A stretch of DNA of 16,793 nt, from contig CAILKC010000652.1 in NCBI GenBank assembly GCA_903834675.1, positions 1 to 16,793 of the forward strand, read 5' to 3'. The position numbers and the translations under genes were made by a program. This document shows positions 1 through 7,399 of this stretch, piece after piece. The stretch's first letter is position 1, and every line of letters begins with the position of its first letter. Source of the stretch: an uncultured Victivallales bacterium (GTDB lineage: Bacteria > Verrucomicrobiota > Lentisphaeria > Oligosphaerales > JAFGRS01). The notes below the pieces were generated by a model, which had not been told where the DNA came from, ran no database searches, and saw nothing but the letters and a program-made list of their open reading frames with translations.

Positions 1-1
1 C

Positions 2-238
2 CCCGCGACCTCCGCCAAGTTCTACCGGGTGGAGGCTGAGGAGTCGCGGCTGGATGTGCTGGGGCTGATCCACACCTGTCTGGACGCCACGGTACAGATT
101 GATCTGACCACCTTCGAGCGGGTGCCGATTCGCGGCCTGCACGAAGCCGTCAACGCCGCGCTCTCGCCGCCGGGGCGACGCCAGCATCCCGGCCGCATCG
201 CAGAGGAGGCGGCAGAACCTCCTGAGGCTGAGAGCTGA
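2..238 (+). CDS. 3' end of an unrecognised protein-coding gene (truncated by window edge)
   Basis: The reading frame is open from the first bases of the window and ends at TGA 236-238, so only the last 78 or so residues are present. A GTG at position 29 could act as a start, but the frame continues upstream (…PATSAKFYR before it) with no ribosome site, so a gene entering from outside is the better reading. The visible part has a compact segment with mixed strand/helix character (residues like FYRVEAEESRLDVLGLIH and TTFERVPIRGLHEAVNAAL). A low-complexity tail rich in Pro, Glu and Ala follows (AEEAAEPPEAES). I do not recognise the family. It lies upstream of the sigma factor on the same strand, but 570 bases separate them, so an operon is unlikely. 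Confidence 0.55.
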   Translation, partial: PATSAKFYRVEAEESRLDVLGLIHTCLDATVQIDLTTFERVPIRGLHEAVNAALSPPGRRQHPGRIAEEAAEPPEAES

Positions 239-250
239 GGGCAGATCTAT

Positions 251-271
251 CCGACCTGTCCGACCTGTCCG
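251..271. repeat. 9-bp tandem repeat (CCGACCTGT), 2.3 copies
   Basis: CCGACCTGT occurs twice in perfect tandem (251-259, 260-268) followed by CCG, starting 13 bases after the upstream stop codon. The opposite strand reads ACAGGTCGG. No function can be read from it; slippage-prone minisatellites of this sort are common in GC-rich genomes. Confidence 0.7.
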
Positions 272-284
272 TAGCGTCGGCTCC

Positions 285-312
285 GGGCGTTCTGCCGGGC
301 TGTTTTAAGAAC
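285..312 (-). repeat. Composite repeat, copy A (halves in opposite arrangement to copy B)
   Basis: The half GGGCGTTCTGCCG (285-297) recurs as a perfect 13-bp direct repeat at 672-684. The adjoining half GGGCTGTTTTAAGAA (297-311) recurs as its reverse complement (TTCTTGAAACAGCCC) just before that copy, with one mismatch. The two halves therefore both reappear about 370 bases away, but one of them is flipped relative to the other. Copies this similar are unlikely by chance in a region with no gene. Confidence 0.55.
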
Positions 313-596
313 CTGGGTTGGGCGTCGCAACAACCCGTGGTCTGTCTGCCGTATCTGGTTGCGCGAGAACACACGCCGTCAGGCATGGCACAAGCGCCAA
401 GCCAAAGCGGGGTCGCGCTCGCCGTCCGGCGGGCGTTGCCACCGCAGTCCAAAGGGCGGCGGCCCCCAGTCCGTAACCGCGGCGCCTCTGAATATGAAGT
501 ACCTCAGGGGACTCCATGTCAACTCGTTTCGTATGGTTTGCCTCTTATTTCAGGCGAGGCGTTTCGATAGGTATGCTCGCATGTGCGTGCGGCAGA

Positions 597-665
597 GGGC
601 CGCGTCCGCGGCCCGTCGCCGCCGCTTTCACTGCCGGCGGTACGACGGCGGCCGTTTCTTGAAAC
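597..665. repeat. Cluster of three consecutive stem-loops upstream of the sigma factor
   Basis: Three inverted repeats lie within 69 bases. GGGCCGCGTCCGCGGCCC (597-614) has perfect 8-nt arms around TC. A second stem pairs GTCG-CCGCCG (615-624) with CGGCGG-TA-CGAC (635-646) around a 10-nt loop, with a 2-nt bulge. A third, GTTTCTTGAAAC (654-665), has perfect 5-nt arms. None is followed by a T-run, so an intrinsic terminator is not supported. They may belong to a structured leader or to a dispersed palindromic repeat. Confidence 0.45.
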
Positions 666-684
666 AGCCCTGGGCGTTCTGCCG
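656..684 (+). repeat. Composite repeat, copy B
   Basis: This is the partner of the copy at 285-312. TTTCTTGAAACAGCCC is followed by GGGCGTTCTGCCG; the first part is the reverse complement of the copy A sequence, while the second part has the same orientation as in copy A. It overlaps the third hairpin of the cluster at 597-665. Confidence 0.5.
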
Positions 685-807
685 TGGGTCTGGCAATTTG
701 CGTTCTCTGCTTTAGGTTGCACATGCTTGCTTCGTTTAGCTACCGCCCTGGTGCGGCGGGTTGACCGGTGCGGATGAGACGGGCGGAATCGGTAAGGAGC
801 CGCTAGC

Positions 808-2121
808 GTGGCAGACTGGGGTGCCCAAGTCAGCGACACGGACGACGCCGAGCCGGCGGACGATGCGTCTGCCCCGAGTGGTCCACGGGAAGGCGGCGAG
901 GACGCGATCCGCTCTTACCTGCGTCGGGTTGGAAGCATCGCCCGCCTGACGCCGCTGGAAGAGGTTTTCTACGCCCGGCAGTACCAGGAAGCCCGCGACG
1001 TCGTGCAGCAGCGTCTCTGTTGCACCCCGGCGTTGCTGATGACCGTACTCACCGAGTTGGCGGGCGGCGTGGATCGCAATCAACTATTGCACCTGATCGA
1101 CGTCAACGCCTACGAAGACCCCAAGGAACTGCTGCTCCACATGCACGCTGTCCTGACCACGGTGCAGGCGATCGAGCGGGACATGCGCAGCATTCCGGAG
1201 GAGAGTGCCGGCGAGAGTGAGGAACGGCTTGAGATCCTGCGTTCGTCCTTCCAGCGGGTGCTGCGTCGGCTGCCGCTGCGGGACGAGTTCTACGAGGAGT
1301 GCCTGCGGCGCCTGGTGGATGGCGAAGCCGATATTCCGGCGAGTAGCCCCGAGGCGCGGGCCCAGTTGTTGCAGCGCCTGCGGCAGTACCAGCAGGAACA
1401 GGAGGCGGCGCGCAGCACCATGGTCGAGAGCAATCTCCGCCTGGTGGTCAGTATTGCCCGGCGCTATGCGCACCTGGGAGTGCCTTTCATGGATCTTATC
1501 CAGGAGGGCAACATCGGGTTGATGCGGGCGGTAGAGAAGTTCGAGCACGAGCGCGGGCACCGCTTCAGCACCTATGCCAGCTACTGGATTCGGCAGGCCG
1601 TCATGCGGGCCCTTTCACGGCAGGGTCGCACCATTCGCATCCCGCCGAACATCCTGCGTGAGTTGAGCCAGATCACCTCTGCCGAAGAGGGACTGTTGCA
1701 GGAACTCGGTCACCCACCTGCTCCCGAAGAGGTGGCCCGGCGCCTGGGGCTGCCGGCCGCCCGAGTGCGAGCCCTGCGCAAGATGTCCCAGCAGATGATT
1801 TCCCTGCAGAGCGCGGTGCGGCCAGGGGCCGAGACCGAGCTGGTGGATTTCGTTGCCGACGAGGAGGAGCACGCTCCGGAGTTCCAGATGGCGCAGAAGC
1901 TGCTGCGCGAGTCGATCGGCAGCGCGCTGCACACCCTGGAGGAACGCGAACGCGAGGTGTTGACCATGCGCTTCGGTCTCGATGGCGAGGAACCGCGCAC
2001 CTTTGATGCCATCGGCCGTTGCTTCAACCTCTCCAGCGAGCGCATTCGCCAGATCGAGTTCAAGGCCTTGAGGAAACTGCGGCACCCGACCCGGCAGCGG
2101 TTCTTCGATGGCTATGCGTGA
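808..2121 (+). CDS. RNA polymerase sigma-70 factor, RpoD-related, group 2-like
   Basis: A 437-residue sigma factor that directs RNA polymerase to promoters. The GTG start at 808 is chosen because AAGGAG (794-799) lies 8 nt before it. Region 1.2 is at about residues 31-61 (DAIRSYLRRVGSIARLTPLE), a helical non-conserved segment at about 62-200, region 2 at about 205-279 (MVESNLRLVVSIARRYAHLG, FMDLIQEGNIGLMRAVEKFE, FSTYASYWIRQAVMRAL), region 3 at about 280-338, and region 4 at about 374-427 (SERIRQIEFKALRKLRHPTR). The large acidic region 1.1 of housekeeping RpoD is absent, replaced by about 30 acidic residues. By alignment with E. coli RpoD, Trp433 is Tyr259, Thr440 is Met266 and Arg584 is Ser410, while the region 2.4 Gln (Q263) and the region 4.2 Glu-Arg-Gln contacts (E411, R414, Q415) remain. 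These changes fit a group 2 (non-essential) factor with shifted promoter preference, though a divergent housekeeping factor cannot be excluded. It is probably co-transcribed with the ligase downstream. Confidence 0.93.
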   Translation: MADWGAQVSDTDDAEPADDASAPSGPREGGEDAIRSYLRRVGSIARLTPLEEVFYARQYQEARDVVQQRLCCTPALLMTVLTELAGGVDRNQLLHLIDVNAYEDPKELLLHMHAVLTTVQAIERDMRSIPEESAGESEERLEILRSSFQRVLRRLPLRDEFYEECLRRLVDGEADIPASSPEARAQLLQRLRQYQQEQEAARSTMVESNLRLVVSIARRYAHLGVPFMDLIQEGNIGLMRAVEKFEHERGHRFSTYASYWIRQAVMRALSRQGRTIRIPPNILRELSQITSAEEGLLQELGHPPAPEEVARRLGLPAARVRALRKMSQQMISLQSAVRPGAETELVDFVADEEEHAPEFQMAQKLLRESIGSALHTLEEREREVLTMRFGLDGEEPRTFDAIGRCFNLSSERIRQIEFKALRKLRHPTRQRFFDGYA

Positions 2122-2140
2122 CCGGGGGCGGGATCAGACG

Positions 2141-3442
2141 ATGTATTGGGAACCCAAGCTAGAAACGATGTCACGGGCCGACCTGGAGGCTCTCCAGGAC
2201 CGGCGTCTGCGGGCGACGCTGGCACAGTGCCTGAAGTCGCCCTTCTACGCGGCGTCGCTGGGCGGGCGCGGCGGCGCGTCGGCAGCCCTGCCCAGGCTGG
2301 CTGAGTTGCCGCGTCTGCCGTTCACGACCAAGGAGGACCTGCGGGGCCACTTTCCCTATGGCTTCGTGACCGTGCCGCGGCGCGACTTGGTACGGCTCCA
2401 CTGTTCGAGCGGCACGACCGGGAATCCCACCGTGGTGTTCCATAACGCGCATGATCTGGCGTCGTGGGCCAATCTGGTAGCCAGGAGTCTCTACGCGGTC
2501 GGGGCGCGCGACACCGATGTGTTTCAGAACATCTGCGGCTATGGGCTTTTCACCGGTGGCCTGGGCTTCCAGTACGGGGCCGAGCGGCTGGGGGCGTTGA
2601 CGATTCCGGCCGGGGCTGGCAACTCGCACCGTCAGATCAAGCTGATGCAGGACTTTGGGACCACCGTGGTTCATGCTATCCCCAGCTATCTGGGGCGTCT
2701 GCACGAGGTCTTCGACGAGCTTGGACTGGACCCGCGTCGGGACTCCCGGTTGCGCCTGCTGGTCATCGGGGCGGAGCCCCACTCCGAGGAGACGCGCCGA
2801 CGCATCGAAGCCAGCTTTGGGGTCAAGGCCTTCAACTCCTATGGACTGAGTGAGATGAACGGGCCTGGGGTCGCGTTCGAGTGCGAGTGCCAGACGGGGC
2901 TGCACGTGTGGGAAGACTGCTTCATCCCCGAGATTGTCCACCCGGACACCCTCGCTCCCATGCCTGTCGGCGAGCGTGGCGAACTGGTGCTGACCACGCT
3001 GGACCGGCAGGCGATGCCGATCCTGCGCTACCGCACCCGTGATCTGACCCGTTTCATCCCCGGCGAGTGCCCCTGCGGTCGTACCCATCGGCGCATCGAC
3101 CGCATCACCGGGCGCAGCGATGACATGTTCATCATCAAGGGCTGCAACGTCTTTCCCATCCAGGTAGAGAAGGTCCTCATGCGTATCCCGGAGGTCGGCC
3201 AGGACTTCCTCATCGTCCTGCATCGCGTGGCGGGGGCCGACGAGATGAGCGTCGAGGTCGAACTCCGCCCGGAGTGCTTCAAGGGGGACTTCGGAGCGCT
3301 CGAACAGCTTCGGCGTCAGATTGCGGCGCAGGTTCGGGACGAGGTGATGGTGACGCCGCTGGTGAAGCTGGTCGAGCCCGGCAAGTTGCCTCGGAGCGAA
3401 GGCAAAGCCGTGCGCGTCCGCGATGAGCGCGGCGAGCGCTGA
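2141..3442 (+). CDS. paaK: Phenylacetate-CoA ligase (PaaK-type AMP-forming aryl-CoA ligase)
   Basis: An adenylate-forming enzyme of the ANL superfamily that makes an acyl-adenylate from an aryl acid and ATP, then the CoA thioester. The ATP-binding motif HCSSGTTGNP is at residues 87-96 and YGLSE at 234-238. YRTRDLT at 297-303 is followed by the hinge GRSDDMFIIKGCNVFP at 324-339, and the C-terminal catalytic lysine falls in SEGKAVRV (K422). The 433-residue length is typical. The ATG at 2141 is preferred because PaaK proteins characteristically begin M-x-W-(N/E)-P-x-x-E-x-(M/L)-S, as here, and a G-rich stretch (2124-2132) precedes it. ATGs at 2108 and 2114 would overlap the sigma-factor stop. 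Cys pairs (C248/C250 and C310/C312) resemble the cysteines of zinc-carrying PaaK relatives. No other phenylacetate-degradation genes are nearby, so the substrate may be another aryl acid, such as an indole- or phenylacetate made by amino-acid fermentation. Confidence 0.9.
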   Translation: MYWEPKLETMSRADLEALQDRRLRATLAQCLKSPFYAASLGGRGGASAALPRLAELPRLPFTTKEDLRGHFPYGFVTVPRRDLVRLHCSSGTTGNPTVVFHNAHDLASWANLVARSLYAVGARDTDVFQNICGYGLFTGGLGFQYGAERLGALTIPAGAGNSHRQIKLMQDFGTTVVHAIPSYLGRLHEVFDELGLDPRRDSRLRLLVIGAEPHSEETRRRIEASFGVKAFNSYGLSEMNGPGVAFECECQTGLHVWEDCFIPEIVHPDTLAPMPVGERGELVLTTLDRQAMPILRYRTRDLTRFIPGECPCGRTHRRIDRITGRSDDMFIIKGCNVFPIQVEKVLMRIPEVGQDFLIVLHRVAGADEMSVEVELRPECFKGDFGALEQLRRQIAAQVRDEVMVTPLVKLVEPGKLPRSEGKAVRVRDERGER

Positions 3443-3469
3443 TCTACCGGGCACCTGAACCGCAAGACC

Positions 3470-5206
3470 CTAGCGGCAGGCGCTGAACTGGGGCAGGGGG
3501 AAGTGTCGGGTCATCTCGAACACCTCCTTGCCGACCTGGTGGATGACGGCCTCGTCAGTGATGTGGTCGATCACCCGGCCGATGAACCCGGCAATCCGCG
3601 CCATCTCCGGCTCCCGCAGGCCCCGGGTCGTGACCGCTGGGGTGCCCACGCGGATGCCGCTGGTGACGAAGGGGCTCTCCGGGTCGAAGGGGATCATGTT
3701 CTTGTTGACCGTGATATCGGCCCGGTCCAGCGCCGTCGCGGCAGCCTTGCCGGTGATCTTCTTCGGCCGCATGTCGACCAGCATCAGGTGGTTGTCGGTG
3801 CCCCCCGAGACGATGCGGAAACCGCTCGCCGTCAGCGCCTTGGCCAGGCAGGCGGCGTTGAGCACAACCTGCTGCTGGTAGGCCTTGAACTCGGGGGTCA
3901 TGGCCTCTTTCAGGCAGACCGCCTTGGCGGCGATGACATGCATCAGCGGCCCGCCTTGGATGCCCGGGAAGACCTGGAAGTTGATCTTCTTCATGATCTC
4001 GGCGCGTCCCAGGACCATGCCGCCGCGCGGGCCGCGCAGGGTCTTGTGGGTGGTGGTGGTGACCAGATCGGCGTAGGGGACGGGGCTGGGATGCAGGCCG
4101 GCGGCCACCAGGCCGGCGACGTGGGCCATATCGACCATCAACAGGGCGCCGACCTCGTCGGCGATGGCGCGCAAGCGGGCGAAGTCCATGAAGCGCGGGT
4201 AAGCGCTGGCGCCGGCCAGGAGCAGGCGGGGCTTATGTTGGCGGGCCAGGTCGGCGATGACGTCGTAGTCCAGCATCTCGGTCTGCGGATTCACCCCGTA
4301 GCCGACGAAATGGTAGAAGCGCCCGCTGAAGTTCACCTTGAGGCCGTGGGTCAGATGTCCGCCGTGGTCCAGGCTCATACCGAGAACGGTGTCGCCGGGT
4401 TCGAGCGTGGCGAAGTAGCACGCCATGTTGGCCTGGCTGCCGGAGTGCGGCTGGACGTTGGCGGCTTCTGCCCCGAAGAGGGAGCAGGCTCTCTCGATGG
4501 CAAGCTCTTCGGCCCGGTCCACGTGTAGGCAGCCGTTGTAGTAGCGTTTGCCGGGGTAGCCCTCGGCGTACTTGTTGGTCATGACGGAACCGCAGGCGGC
4601 GCGCACGGCCGGACTGGCGAAGTTCTCGCTGGCGATGAGTTCGAGGCCGCGGTCTTCACGAGCAGCTTCGAGGTCCATCAGCGCGGCAATCTCCGGGTCC
4701 ACGGCACGGATGGCAGCGACGTCATCGTAGGACTGCGCCTCCAGCTTGCCCAGTCGGCGCGCATGGCGTTCGGCCCCGGAGAAGGGCGTCGTCAACCAGG
4801 CTTCCACGGTGGCCACCAGGTCGGCATCCGACATGCCGTCGCCGCCGGTCACCAACACATTGGAGGCATTGTGGTCGCGACTGGCCTGGGCTTTCGCCGG
4901 GGTCTCTACCAGGGCCGCGCGCACACCGGGGAAACGGTTGGCCGTGATGCTCATGCCGACGCCGCTGCGGCAGAGCAGAATGCCACAGGTGATCTCGCCG
5001 CGCACCAGGGCTCGGCAGAGGGCGGCAGCGAAATCCGGGTAATCATCCTCCGCTTGGCAGGTCATGGCGCCAAAATCGCGGACGGCCACCCCGCGTTGCT
5101 CCAGGTAGGCGGCCAGCATCGTTTTCTTGGCGAGGCCCCCGTGGTCCGTGGCGAGGCCTAGGGTAACGGAAACCACGCCGCTCTGCCAGTCTTTGATCGA
5201 CGCCAT
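3470..5206 (-). CDS. glyA: Fused ribose-5-phosphate isomerase B / serine hydroxymethyltransferase
   Basis: One 578-residue protein carries two enzymes. Residues about 13-155 are an RpiB/LacAB isomerase domain (ATDHGG at 19-24; [11 protein letters not shown] at 77-87; RDHNASNVL at 110-118; HARRLGKLE at 148-156). It would interconvert ribose-5-P and ribulose-5-P. Residues about 165-578 are a complete PLP-dependent serine hydroxymethyltransferase, which moves a one-carbon unit between serine and tetrahydrofolate. Its features are LIASEN (190-195), [13 protein letters not shown] (211-223), [13 protein letters not shown] (358-370), the PLP lysine K388 in [14 protein letters not shown], and R519 in SGIRVGTPA. 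The fusion has no stop or frameshift. The ATG start is supported by GAGGTC (5215-5220 on the minus strand) 8 nt upstream. In the RpiB domain the catalytic Cys (C79) and the His of RDHN (H112) are kept, but the usual C-G-T-G loop reads C-R-S-G. The gene is convergent with paaK (27 nt between stops) and downstream of the symporter. Confidence 0.93.
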   Translation of the reverse strand: MASIKDWQSGVVSVTLGLATDHGGLAKKTMLAAYLEQRGVAVRDFGAMTCQAEDDYPDFAAALCRALVRGEITCGILLCRSGVGMSITANRFPGVRAALVETPAKAQASRDHNASNVLVTGGDGMSDADLVATVEAWLTTPFSGAERHARRLGKLEAQSYDDVAAIRAVDPEIAALMDLEAAREDRGLELIASENFASPAVRAACGSVMTNKYAEGYPGKRYYNGCLHVDRAEELAIERACSLFGAEAANVQPHSGSQANMACYFATLEPGDTVLGMSLDHGGHLTHGLKVNFSGRFYHFVGYGVNPQTEMLDYDVIADLARQHKPRLLLAGASAYPRFMDFARLRAIADEVGALLMVDMAHVAGLVAAGLHPSPVPYADLVTTTTHKTLRGPRGGMVLGRAEIMKKINFQVFPGIQGGPLMHVIAAKAVCLKEAMTPEFKAYQQQVVLNAACLAKALTASGFRIVSGGTDNHLMLVDMRPKKITGKAAATALDRADITVNKNMIPFDPESPFVTSGIRVGTPAVTTRGLREPEMARIAGFIGRVIDHITDEAVIHQVGKEVFEMTRHFPLPQFSACR

Positions 5207-5460
5207 ACGGGTGTGACCTCAGAAGCTATGAGAAGATGCCCGCGGCGCTTGTTGTGACCCACTGTAGCGGGCTCCGCCAGGCACGATACCAATGCCGATT
5301 CCGACCCCCGACCCTGATGTCTTCGCGGCTTGCCAGCGTTTGTCGGCGCTGCCGGAAGGGTTTGGAAGCTGTGCGTGGGTAATCTAGTGGTAGGCAGCCA
5401 AGCCGCAAGACCCGGCGGTGCGAGAGATTGCGGGCCTCCTCAAGGCGCCAGGGTCGTGTT

Positions 5461-7332
5461 TCAGCGCTCCTCGCCGTCTGCCGCCCCCGGCCTTCCCACC
5501 ACCAGGCCCTCGATCTGGGCTGCTGTCGGGGCGGGTAGCAGCAGACTGCAGGCCAGGCCGACCACGAAGGTGGTCACGCTGCCCAGCAGGGCATACCAGA
5601 GGAAGGAGGTCTTGGTCAGAAAGCACACGGGCAGCAGCACCAGCACCCCGGCGAACCAGCCCAGGATGGCGCCCGTGGCGTTGGCGCGCCGCGAGAACAT
5701 TCCCAGCAGGAACAGGCCCAGGAGCGGTCCCCCCACCAGGCCGATGGCCTTGTTGCTGGCCTCAATCAGGCTGCCCAGACGCTCCACCACAAAGGCCAGG
5801 AGCACAATCAGCACGCCGTAGAAGAGCGAGAGCCACTTGGCCAGCCGCAGAAGGTGCGCCGAACTGGCGTTCGGACGCCAAAGTCGCTGGTAGAAATCGA
5901 CCAGGCTGGCCGTGGTCAGGGAGTTGATGCCGGCCGACACGGTCGACATGCTGGCCGCGTAGATGGCCGCGATCAGCACCCCAGGCATACCGGTAGGCAG
6001 TTCGTGCATGACGAAGTAGGGAAGAATCTGGTCGGCCTTTGTGATCCAGCCGGCCGCGAGGGGGTCGGTTTGGGTCTGGTAGAAGGCGAACAGGACGATG
6101 CCGGAGAGATAAAAGATGGCGACCACGGGCAGGGTCAGGGCCAGCTTGATCCAGAGGGCCCGGCGGGCCTCCTTGAGGTTGGTCGCGGTCAGGTAACGCT
6201 GTACCGAGACCTGATCGGTGGCCATCTGCACCAGGTTCATGAAGGCGCCGCCGATGAGCACACCCCACAGCGTCACCCGCACGCTGGGATCCAGGCTCAG
6301 GCTGAGGTCGAACTTACCCGCGGCCTGGCCGATGCGGTAAACCCCCATCACCCCGTCGGGAATGTGCCCGAGCGCCACCACGAAGATGGCGATCTGGCCG
6401 CCTACCAGCACCACGAACTGCATCACATCGGTCCAGATGACCGCCTTCATGCCGCCCAGCGCGGTGTAGAGGGTGGTGAGGACGCCGGTCAGCAGAATCG
6501 TCAGCCACAGGGGGAAGCCCGTCACCTGTTCCAGGGCCAGGGCCGGCGCGTAGGTCGCCAGCGCTAGCCAGATCAGCACCCGGATGATGAACAGCGCCGA
6601 GGAAAGGGTCCGCACACCTACGGAAAAACGCGCCTCCAGATACTGGTAGGCGGTGTAGAAGTTGGCGCGGTAAAAGAACGGCATGAACACCAGGTTGGTC
6701 AGCGGCGTGGCAATGAAGAAGCTGAGCCCGACCAGCATGAAGGTGATGCTGTGGGAGTAGAGCTCGGCAGGGGCTCCCAGGTAGCTGATGCCGGAGAACA
6801 GGGCCGCCAGCACCGAGATGGCCACGATGATGGAGTGGATGCCGCGCCCGGCCAGGAAGTAGTCCTTGAGGGTCTCCTGGCCGGTGGTGAACAGCAGGCC
6901 GATGGCCACCGAGGCGACCAGGTAGACGGCGAAGATCGCATAGTCCAAGGTGGAAAAGGGACGACGGGGGGGGCGCGGGGGTACGACCTGGGCCGCGCTC
7001 GCGGTCCGGAGCGTGGGCGTCGCCGAGCGCAGGCTGCCCTCCCGCGGCGCCGCCGCTGCGGTCTGGGTGGCCGTGACGCCCGGCGCCGTGCCAGCCTCCG
7101 GGGCCCCTGGCTGGCGCTCGCGGGCGCCGCCTTCGGCCGCCCCCGCGGACAGGACGGCCGCCAGAATGAGCGAGATGGCCAGCCCCGGCGCCAGGCGGCT
7201 GCGACGCCGCGTGGGCTGGCGCGGGGCGCCAGCGCCGGGCGGCTCAGGCAACGCCGCCCCGCCGACGCACCCCGGCGAGTCTCTGCCGCCGCACTCCAGG
7301 GGCCGCCGACTTGCCACGTTCGTGCTGCCCAC
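5461..7332 (-). CDS. Sodium:solute symporter (SSS family) with long N-terminal extension
   Basis: An inner-membrane transporter driven by the sodium gradient, 623 residues, with about 13 hydrophobic segments from residue 127 on. Family signatures are ALGGMKAVIWTDVMQFVVL (291-309) and the sodium-site helix with SMSTVSAGINSLTTASLVDF (461-480). The type resembles the SLC5 iodide/monocarboxylate/vitamin (NIS-SMCT-SMVT) group; the substrate is not readable. The core normally starts near FSTLDYAIF (126). Here 125 residues precede it: a basic stretch (RRRSR, 42-46), a hydrophobic helix ending in an Ala-rich signal-peptidase-like site (LAISLILAAVLSAGAAEG, 51-68), and a Pro/Ala/Arg-rich linker. The GTG start at 7332 is well supported by GGAGAAGGAG on the minus strand 8 nt upstream, so the extension is probably translated. 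It follows the isomerase-family gene by 67 nt on the same strand. Confidence 0.9.
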   Translation of the reverse strand: MGSTNVASRRPLECGGRDSPGCVGGAALPEPPGAGAPRQPTRRRSRLAPGLAISLILAAVLSAGAAEGGARERQPGAPEAGTAPGVTATQTAAAAPREGSLRSATPTLRTASAAQVVPPRPPRRPFSTLDYAIFAVYLVASVAIGLLFTTGQETLKDYFLAGRGIHSIIVAISVLAALFSGISYLGAPAELYSHSITFMLVGLSFFIATPLTNLVFMPFFYRANFYTAYQYLEARFSVGVRTLSSALFIIRVLIWLALATYAPALALEQVTGFPLWLTILLTGVLTTLYTALGGMKAVIWTDVMQFVVLVGGQIAIFVVALGHIPDGVMGVYRIGQAAGKFDLSLSLDPSVRVTLWGVLIGGAFMNLVQMATDQVSVQRYLTATNLKEARRALWIKLALTLPVVAIFYLSGIVLFAFYQTQTDPLAAGWITKADQILPYFVMHELPTGMPGVLIAAIYAASMSTVSAGINSLTTASLVDFYQRLWRPNASSAHLLRLAKWLSLFYGVLIVLLAFVVERLGSLIEASNKAIGLVGGPLLGLFLLGMFSRRANATGAILGWFAGVLVLLPVCFLTKTSFLWYALLGSVTTFVVGLACSLLLPAPTAAQIEGLVVGRPGAADGEER

Positions 7333-7340
7333 GGTCGTCG

Positions 7341-7350
7341 CTCCTTCTCC
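7341..7350 (-). promoter_or_regulatory. Strong ribosome-binding site that fixes the GTG start of the symporter
   Basis: The minus strand reads GGAGAAGGAG, 8 nt before GTG 7332-7330. A competing GTG at 7352, in another frame, would place this site inside its own coding sequence and encodes only a low-complexity Arg/Pro/Ser protein. Confidence 0.7.
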
Positions 7351-7399
7351 ACACCACCCTGGCGCTGCGCCCTGTCCGTCTCAAGCGCGGCGCGGCCGG

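Larger units (their letters stand above)
239..807. other. Gene-free region upstream of the sigma factor
   Basis: About 570 bases hold no convincing gene. The short ORFs here lack ribosome sites, overlap one another in several frames and have Arg/Pro/Ala-rich compositions typical of translated GC-rich noise. The region holds a 9-bp tandem repeat (251-271), two copies of a rearranged repeat (285-312 and 656-684) and a run of hairpins (597-665). No promoter close to the TTGACA/TATAAT consensus could be assigned. The sigma factor's promoter must nevertheless lie here or further upstream. Confidence 0.6.

Noticed and set aside
305..839. Several short frames on both strands before the sigma factor
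   Set aside because: They overlap each other in several frames, lack ribosome sites, and are rich in Arg, Pro and Ala; no protein-like periodicity or motif is visible.
2171..3454. 427-codon open frame on the minus strand
   Set aside because: It is antisense to paaK; the plus-strand frame carries every catalytic motif.
3503..4528. 341-codon open frame on the plus strand
   Set aside because: It is antisense to glyA, with a His/Asp/Gly/Val-rich composition typical of shadow frames.
5360..5440. tRNA-like stretch between the symporter and rpiB-glyA
   Set aside because: No acceptor stem or TTCGA-type T-loop can be placed on either strand; the local pairing does not make a cloverleaf.
5207..5460. 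Promoter or terminator between the symporter and rpiB-glyA
   Set aside because: A TACAGT box is present on the minus strand but no -35 at a workable distance; no stem followed by a T-run was found, so nothing is annotated.
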